From the NCBI GenBank assembly GCA_024694565.1, contig JAILJR010000073.1:1-37378 (forward strand): a DNA stretch of 37,378 nucleotides, written 5' to 3'. The translations under genes and the position numbers were made by a program. This document shows positions 33,304 to 37,378 of the stretch, in pieces. Source of the stretch: Butyrivibrio sp. (GTDB taxonomy: Bacteria > Bacillota > Clostridia > Lachnospirales > Lachnospiraceae). The notes below the pieces were generated by a model. That model searched no databases, was not told the DNA's origin, and was given only the letters and a program-made list of their open reading frames with translations. Within the stretch, counting starts at the first letter, position 1; each line of letters opens with the position of its first letter.

Positions 33304-34446
33304 TTACTCTTCTGCGGAATCACCTACCGGTTTGCCGCCGGTGGCGAGCCATTTCAGGTAGGCATTTATGAAAGGATCAAGGTCGCCGTCGAGAACCGCA
33401 TCAGCGTTGGAGGCCTTGAAGCCTGTCCTTGTGTCATTGACCATAGTATAGGGCTGGAGGACATAGGAGCGGATCTGGCTTCCCCATGCATTGTCCTTGA
33501 CCTCTCCTCTTATTCCGGAGAGCTTCTCAGCCTGCTCTTCCTGCTTCATGATAAAGAGCTTTGCCTTGAGCATCTGCATGGCCTTGTCCTTATTCTGGAA
33601 CTGTGACCTCTCATTCTGGCAGGCAACTACAACACCTGTAGGAATATGGGTTATCCTGACAGCAGATGATGTCTTGTTGATGTGCTGTCCACCTGCTCCG
33701 CTTGATCTGTAGGTATCAACGCGAAGGTCATCAGGATTGATATCGATATCGATATCCTCCTCAATATCAGGCATTACATCACAGGAAACAAAGGATGTCT
33801 GCCTCTTGGCCTGAGCATTGAAGGGACTTATACGCACAAGTCTGTGCACGCCGTGCTCCGATTTGAGAAGTCCGTAGGCGTTGGTTCCGGAGATCTGGAA
33901 CGCAACAGACTTGATCCCTGCTTCATCGCCGTCAAGAAGGTCCAGAGTCTCAATTGAAAATCCCTTTCTCTCAGCCCATCTCGTATACATGCGATACAGC
34001 ATGCTTGCCCAGTCGCAGGCCTCTGTTCCGCCTGCTCCGGCATTGAGACGAAGAATCACATCATTTTTATCATAGGGACCGTTAAGCAGATTGCTGATAC
34101 GTATGTCCTCAAGTGTTGACTCAAACTCATTGAGCTCAGCTCTTATCTCGGCTGCCATGTCTTCGTCATCCACACCCTCAGCATTCTGCATATCGATGAG
34201 ATCGATTATGTCACCGTATTGATTGTTGAGCTTCTCAATCTTTTCCACAAGGTCCTGCATGTTCTTGAGGTCCTTGGTCTTTTTGTTGGCTTTCTCCGCG
34301 TTGTCCCAGAAGCCGGGCTCTTCCATCTCACGGCTAAGCTCTTCAATTATCTTTTTCTTGGACTCAAGATCAAGGGAAGCAGTAACCTCCCTGAGAGTCT
34401 CCTGAAGGCCCTGAATTTCAACCTTCATCTGATCTAAAACTACCAT
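33304..34446 (-). CDS. prfB: Peptide chain release factor 2, in a single reading frame
   Basis: 380 residues. The catalytic GGQ is at 252-254 (SSGAGGQHINKT) and the stop-codon-reading SPF motif at 207-209 (VRISPFNAQ). RF2 ends translation at UGA and UAA. In many bacteria its gene needs a +1 shift at an in-frame TGA after codon 25 (CTT TGA C). Here codons 25-26 are CTT GAT (34374-34369), read directly as Leu-Asp, so the self-regulating frameshift is absent. There is also no internal AGGGGG stimulator. AAGGAG lies 7-12 nt before the ATG. It follows secA on the same strand after 64 nt, a common gene order. Confidence 0.97.
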   Translation of the reverse strand: MVVLDQMKVEIQGLQETLREVTASLDLESKKKIIEELSREMEEPGFWDNAEKANKKTKDLKNMQDLVEKIEKLNNQYGDIIDLIDMQNAEGVDDEDMAAEIRAELNEFESTLEDIRISNLLNGPYDKNDVILRLNAGAGGTEACDWASMLYRMYTRWAERKGFSIETLDLLDGDEAGIKSVAFQISGTNAYGLLKSEHGVHRLVRISPFNAQAKRQTSFVSCDVMPDIEEDIDIDINPDDLRVDTYRSSGAGGQHINKTSSAVRITHIPTGVVVACQNERSQFQNKDKAMQMLKAKLFIMKQEEQAEKLSGIRGEVKDNAWGSQIRSYVLQPYTMVNDTRTGFKASNADAVLDGDLDPFINAYLKWLATGGKPVGDSAEE

Positions 34447-34510
34447 TCTGTACTCCTTGTTTTATGTAGTTACTTCTGAGTATCCTTAAGTTTCACTGAT
34501 ACGTCAGAAG

Positions 34511-37081
34511 CTATATCCTTCCGCCGCCATGGCAGTTCTTGTACTTCTTGCCGCTTCCACACGGACATGGATCATTTGGATAAACCTTGGCTTCCATGCG
34601 CTTCTTGGGAGCTCTGGCCACTGTGTCATCCTTGTTGGTGCCTGTTACCTTGGCAACCTGCTCACGCTCTACTCTCTCTTCAATATGTACATGGAACAGG
34701 AGTCTTACAGTATCCTCCTCGATGTTCCTTGTCATCTCATCAAACATCTCATAGCCCGTCAGCTTGTATTCAAGCTTGGGATCCCTCTGACCATAGGCCT
34801 GAAGACCGATTCCCTGACGCAGCTGGTCCATATCGTCGATATGATCCATCCACTTTCTGTCTATTACCTTCAAGAGAATAACACGCTCAATCTCACGGAT
34901 AGTCTCAGGCTCAGGAAACTCTGCTTCCTTGGCCTCATAGAGCTTGACTGCCTCCTCCTTGAGCTGCTGCTTGAGCCCTGACTTTGTAAGAGTCTCTATT
35001 CTTCCTCTTGTTATTTTCTTGAGAGGAACAGTCGGCAAAAGAAGCTCGTTGAGCTCGTTGAGATCCCAGTTGTCAGAATTACTCTCCTCACCGACAACCG
35101 TCTCGACATCGGACTCCACAATATCCGTGATCATCTTGTAGATTGAATCACGCATTGAAACTCCGTCAAGAACCTTTTTACGCTCTGCATAGATGATCTC
35201 TCTCTGCTCGTTGTTGACCTGGTCGTACTCAAGAAGGTTCCTTCTGATACCATAGTTGTTTGACTCTATCTTCTTCTGTGCAGACTCGATGGCCTTTGAA
35301 AGGGATGCGTGCTCTATCTCCTGTCCGTCAGGAATCTTGAGGGCATTGAACATCGCAATAAGTCTCTCTGAACCAAAGAGCCTCATCAGATTGTCCTCAA
35401 GTGAGAGATAGAACTTGGACTCACCGGGATCCCCCTGACGTCCAGCACGACCACGGAGCTGATTGTCGATACGTCTGCTCTCGTGTCTCTCTGTACCTAT
35501 TATCTTAAGTCCGCCCAGCTCTTTGGACTCATCGTCAAGCTTGATATCGGTACCACGTCCTGCCATGTTGGTCGCAATGGTTACAGCTCCGTGTTTGCCG
35601 GCCTCTGCAACTATCTCAGCCTCCATCTCGTGAAACTTGGCATTTAAGACCTGATGCTGGACTCCTCTCTTTTTGAGCATCCTCGAAAGCTCCTCGGATG
35701 ACTCGATCGTGATGGTACCGACAAGGACAGGCTGGCCCTTGGCGTGAGCATCGCACACCGCATCGCAGATGGCGTTCAGCTTCTCCTTCTTGGTCTTGTA
35801 TACAGCATCCTGCAGATCCTTACGAAGTACAGGTCTGTTGGTCGGGATGACGATAACATCCATTCCATAGATGTCGCGGAACTCCCTCTCCTCAGTCAGG
35901 GCAGTACCTGTCATTCCGCATTTCTTTTCAAACTTGTTGAAGAAGTTCTGGAAGGTAATGGTCGCAAGGGTCTTGGATTCCCTCTTTACCTTTACATGCT
36001 CCTTGGCCTCGATAGCCTGGTGAAGGCCGTCCGAATAACGTCTTCCCGGCATAACACGGCCTGTAAACTCATCGACAATGAGGACTTCATCATCCTTGAC
36101 AATATAGTCGTGATCCCTTGCCATAAGGTTGTTGGCACGAAGGGCAAGGATGATGTTGTGCTGGATCTCCAGGTTCTCCGGATCAGCCAGATTATCTATA
36201 CGGAAAAATTTCTCTACCTTGGCAACACCGGCCTCGGTGAGGTTAACGATCTTGTCCTTCTCATTTACGATAAAATCACCGGTCTCTTCTCTCTCAACGC
36301 CCATGATGGCATCCATCTTGGAGAGGTCTTCCATATCCTCGCCTCTGGTCATCTGCTTGGCAAGGATATCACATGCCTCATAGAGCTTGGTTGACTTGTC
36401 ACTCTGACCTGAAATGATAAGAGGTGTTCTCGCCTCATCGATAAGAATTGAGTCTACCTCGTCGATGATGCAGAAGTTAAGTCCGCGGAGTACACACTGC
36501 TCCTTGTAGATAGCCATGTTGTCACGAAGGTAATCAAATCCCAGCTCATTGTTCGTGACATAGGTGATGTCGCAGTTATATGCCTTCTTCCTCTCCTCGC
36601 TTGTCATGCTGTTCAGGACTATGCCTACAGTGAGTCCGAGGAATTCATGGATACGCCCCATCCACTCCGCGTCACGCTTTGCAAGGTAGTCATTGACCGT
36701 AACTACATGCACGCCCTTGCCTGCAAGGGCATCAAGATATGACGGAAGTGTTGCTACCAGGGTCTTACCTTCACCGGTTCTCATCTCTGCAATTCTGCCC
36801 TGATGAAGAATAATCCCGCCGATCAGCTGCACCCTGAAGTGCTCCATTCCAAGCACTCTCCTGCCGGCCTCACGGACTACCGCATATGCCTCAGGCATTA
36901 TGTCATCGAGAGTCTCGCCTGCTGCAAGTCTCTTTTTGAACTCATCAGTCTTGCCGCGCAGCTGTTCATCCGTAAGAGCCTGCATCTGTGGCTGCATCGC
37001 CATAATGGAATCAACAGTGCCCTTGATACGCTTCAATTCCCGCTCACTATGTGTTCCGATAATCTTATCAATTATGCTCAT
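34511..37081 (-). CDS. secA: Preprotein translocase ATPase SecA
   Basis: 856 residues, full length. Walker A is MRTGEGKT (100-107), the DEAD-type Walker B is [17 protein letters not shown] (about 203-220), the preprotein-crosslinking domain follows, and the second ATPase half contains [11 protein letters not shown] and [13 protein letters not shown]. The extreme C-terminus has the zinc-binding motif with Cys839, Cys841, Cys850 and His851, used to contact phospholipid or SecB-like partners. It drives secreted proteins through SecYEG. The start ATG 37081 has an AGGAG site 6-10 nt upstream. Confidence 0.98.
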   Translation of the reverse strand: MSIIDKIIGTHSERELKRIKGTVDSIMAMQPQMQALTDEQLRGKTDEFKKRLAAGETLDDIMPEAYAVVREAGRRVLGMEHFRVQLIGGIILHQGRIAEMRTGEGKTLVATLPSYLDALAGKGVHVVTVNDYLAKRDAEWMGRIHEFLGLTVGIVLNSMTSEERKKAYNCDITYVTNNELGFDYLRDNMAIYKEQCVLRGLNFCIIDEVDSILIDEARTPLIISGQSDKSTKLYEACDILAKQMTRGEDMEDLSKMDAIMGVEREETGDFIVNEKDKIVNLTEAGVAKVEKFFRIDNLADPENLEIQHNIILALRANNLMARDHDYIVKDDEVLIVDEFTGRVMPGRRYSDGLHQAIEAKEHVKVKRESKTLATITFQNFFNKFEKKCGMTGTALTEEREFRDIYGMDVIVIPTNRPVLRKDLQDAVYKTKKEKLNAICDAVCDAHAKGQPVLVGTITIESSEELSRMLKKRGVQHQVLNAKFHEMEAEIVAEAGKHGAVTIATNMAGRGTDIKLDDESKELGGLKIIGTERHESRRIDNQLRGRAGRQGDPGESKFYLSLEDNLMRLFGSERLIAMFNALKIPDGQEIEHASLSKAIESAQKKIESNNYGIRRNLLEYDQVNNEQREIIYAERKKVLDGVSMRDSIYKMITDIVESDVETVVGEESNSDNWDLNELNELLLPTVPLKKITRGRIETLTKSGLKQQLKEEAVKLYEAKEAEFPEPETIREIERVILLKVIDRKWMDHIDDMDQLRQGIGLQAYGQRDPKLEYKLTGYEMFDEMTRNIEEDTVRLLFHVHIEERVEREQVAKVTGTNKDDTVARAPKKRMEAKVYPNDPCPCGSGKKYKNCHGGGRI

Positions 37082-37156
37082 CTTATCTCCTAGGAAATGC
37101 TACAAAAAAATTTGAAAAACTTCTTCCTATGATAAATAGGCAAAAGTCCGTCAAAT

Positions 37157-37185
37157 ATTATATCAGAATGGCAAAAATTATTCAA
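37157..37185 (-). promoter_or_regulatory. secA-prfB promoter
   Basis: On the minus strand: -35 TTGAAT (37180-37185), 17-bp spacer, -10 TATAAT (37157-37162) with an upstream TGA that makes it an extended -10. The leader is about 70 nt. Element E begins about 40 bp further upstream. Confidence 0.65.
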
Positions 37186-37226
37186 CCATGCGTAAATATG
37201 TGGGCTCAGCCAGGAGCCGAATCTCT

Positions 37227-37378
37227 GCAATTCAGTTGCCAGCCAGCCGGGGCAGGCCGCCGCAAGTGTAAGTCTGCCCGGGGGACGCTCTCGCTCTGTG
37301 AAAAACGTAGCGGTACTAAGCGACAAAAATACGGTCGCTAAGTACCGACGTTTTTCAAAGCACCCCGGCTCAGCCTTA
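37227..37378 (+). repeat. Long palindromic element E, cut by the window edge
   Basis: Left arm 37227-37250 (GCAATTCAGTTGCCAGCCAG type) and loop with TAAGTCTGC (37269-37277), as in element D. Then, on the minus strand, come the core signatures of C and F: GAGCGAGAGCGT (37285-37296), CTTAGTACCGCTACG (37306-37320), CGTCGGTACTT (37340-37350) and GGCTGAG (37369-37375). The core hairpin pairs GAAAAACGTAGCGGTACTAAGCG with its partner ending near 37356. The right outer arm is expected just beyond 37378. It lies upstream of the secA promoter. Confidence 0.85.

Overview
The window looks like chromosome of a low-to-mid GC Firmicute, most likely a Lachnospiraceae member of the Butyrivibrio/Pseudobutyrivibrio kind. 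This is inferred from the secA-prfB, tig-clpP-clpX and thyA-folA housekeeping sets, strong AGGAGG ribosome sites, the YesM/YesN-type two-component pair and clostridial families (DUF3048 lipoprotein, TraX-like membrane protein). No tRNA, rRNA, CRISPR array, transposase, prophage or plasmid gene was seen.

Layout. 0.16-1.9 kb: a minus-strand pair, an acidic unknown protein and a GNAT acetyltransferase. 2.1-3.6 kb: a plus-strand pair, a DUF308 membrane protein and an alpha/beta-hydrolase, ending at a clear terminator. 3.8-11.1 kb: a minus-strand C4-dicarboxylate-type TRAP locus. dctP, dctQ, dctM and a small membrane protein end at a terminator; after a 287-bp inverted-repeat element come a histidine kinase, an AraC-type response regulator and a second, membrane-anchored DctP-like protein that probably acts as the sensor. 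11.3-14.9 kb: clpX, clpP and tig (minus). 15.1-16.0 kb: a decayed STAS-domain gene, a 36-bp tandem repeat and non-coding sequence. 16.0-18.1 kb: a chemoreceptor. 18.4-22.7 kb (minus): beta-CASP metallo-hydrolase, thyA, folA and a diacylglycerol-kinase-family gene. 22.8-24.7 kb (plus): DUF3048 lipoprotein and TraX-like protein. 24.8-28.9 kb (minus): trkH, trkA and a family 2 glycosyltransferase. 29.2-33.3 kb (plus): a three-gene cell-surface acylation cluster (MBOAT acyltransferase, SGNH-like protein, lipoprotein). 33.3-37.1 kb (minus): prfB and secA.

The most unusual signal lies between the genes. At least six intergenic inverted repeats (about 2.0, 7.2, 13.3, 18.3, 29.1 and 37.2 kb, plus a doubtful decayed copy at 15.8 kb) form one modular family. 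Short forms (54-76 bp) are near-perfect hairpins with ends of the type CAATTCAGTGGTCAGCCAGC. Long forms (196 to 287 bp, or more) carry a nested core with CGTCGGTACTT and CTTAGTACCGCTACG. The copy at the right edge has the arm and loop of the short form followed by the long core, which links the two types. The arms differ between copies by paired changes that keep the stem intact, which suggests selection or a copying mechanism acting on the structure. No mobile-element protein in the window explains them.

Other points: prfB has no programmed frameshift (CTT GAT is read in frame at codons 25-26); ThyA has an unusual active-site context (Pro-Cys-Ala-Tyr); a 12-bp-arm dyad covers the dctP -10 box; and three evenly spaced GTAA-N6-TTAC-like dyads precede folA.
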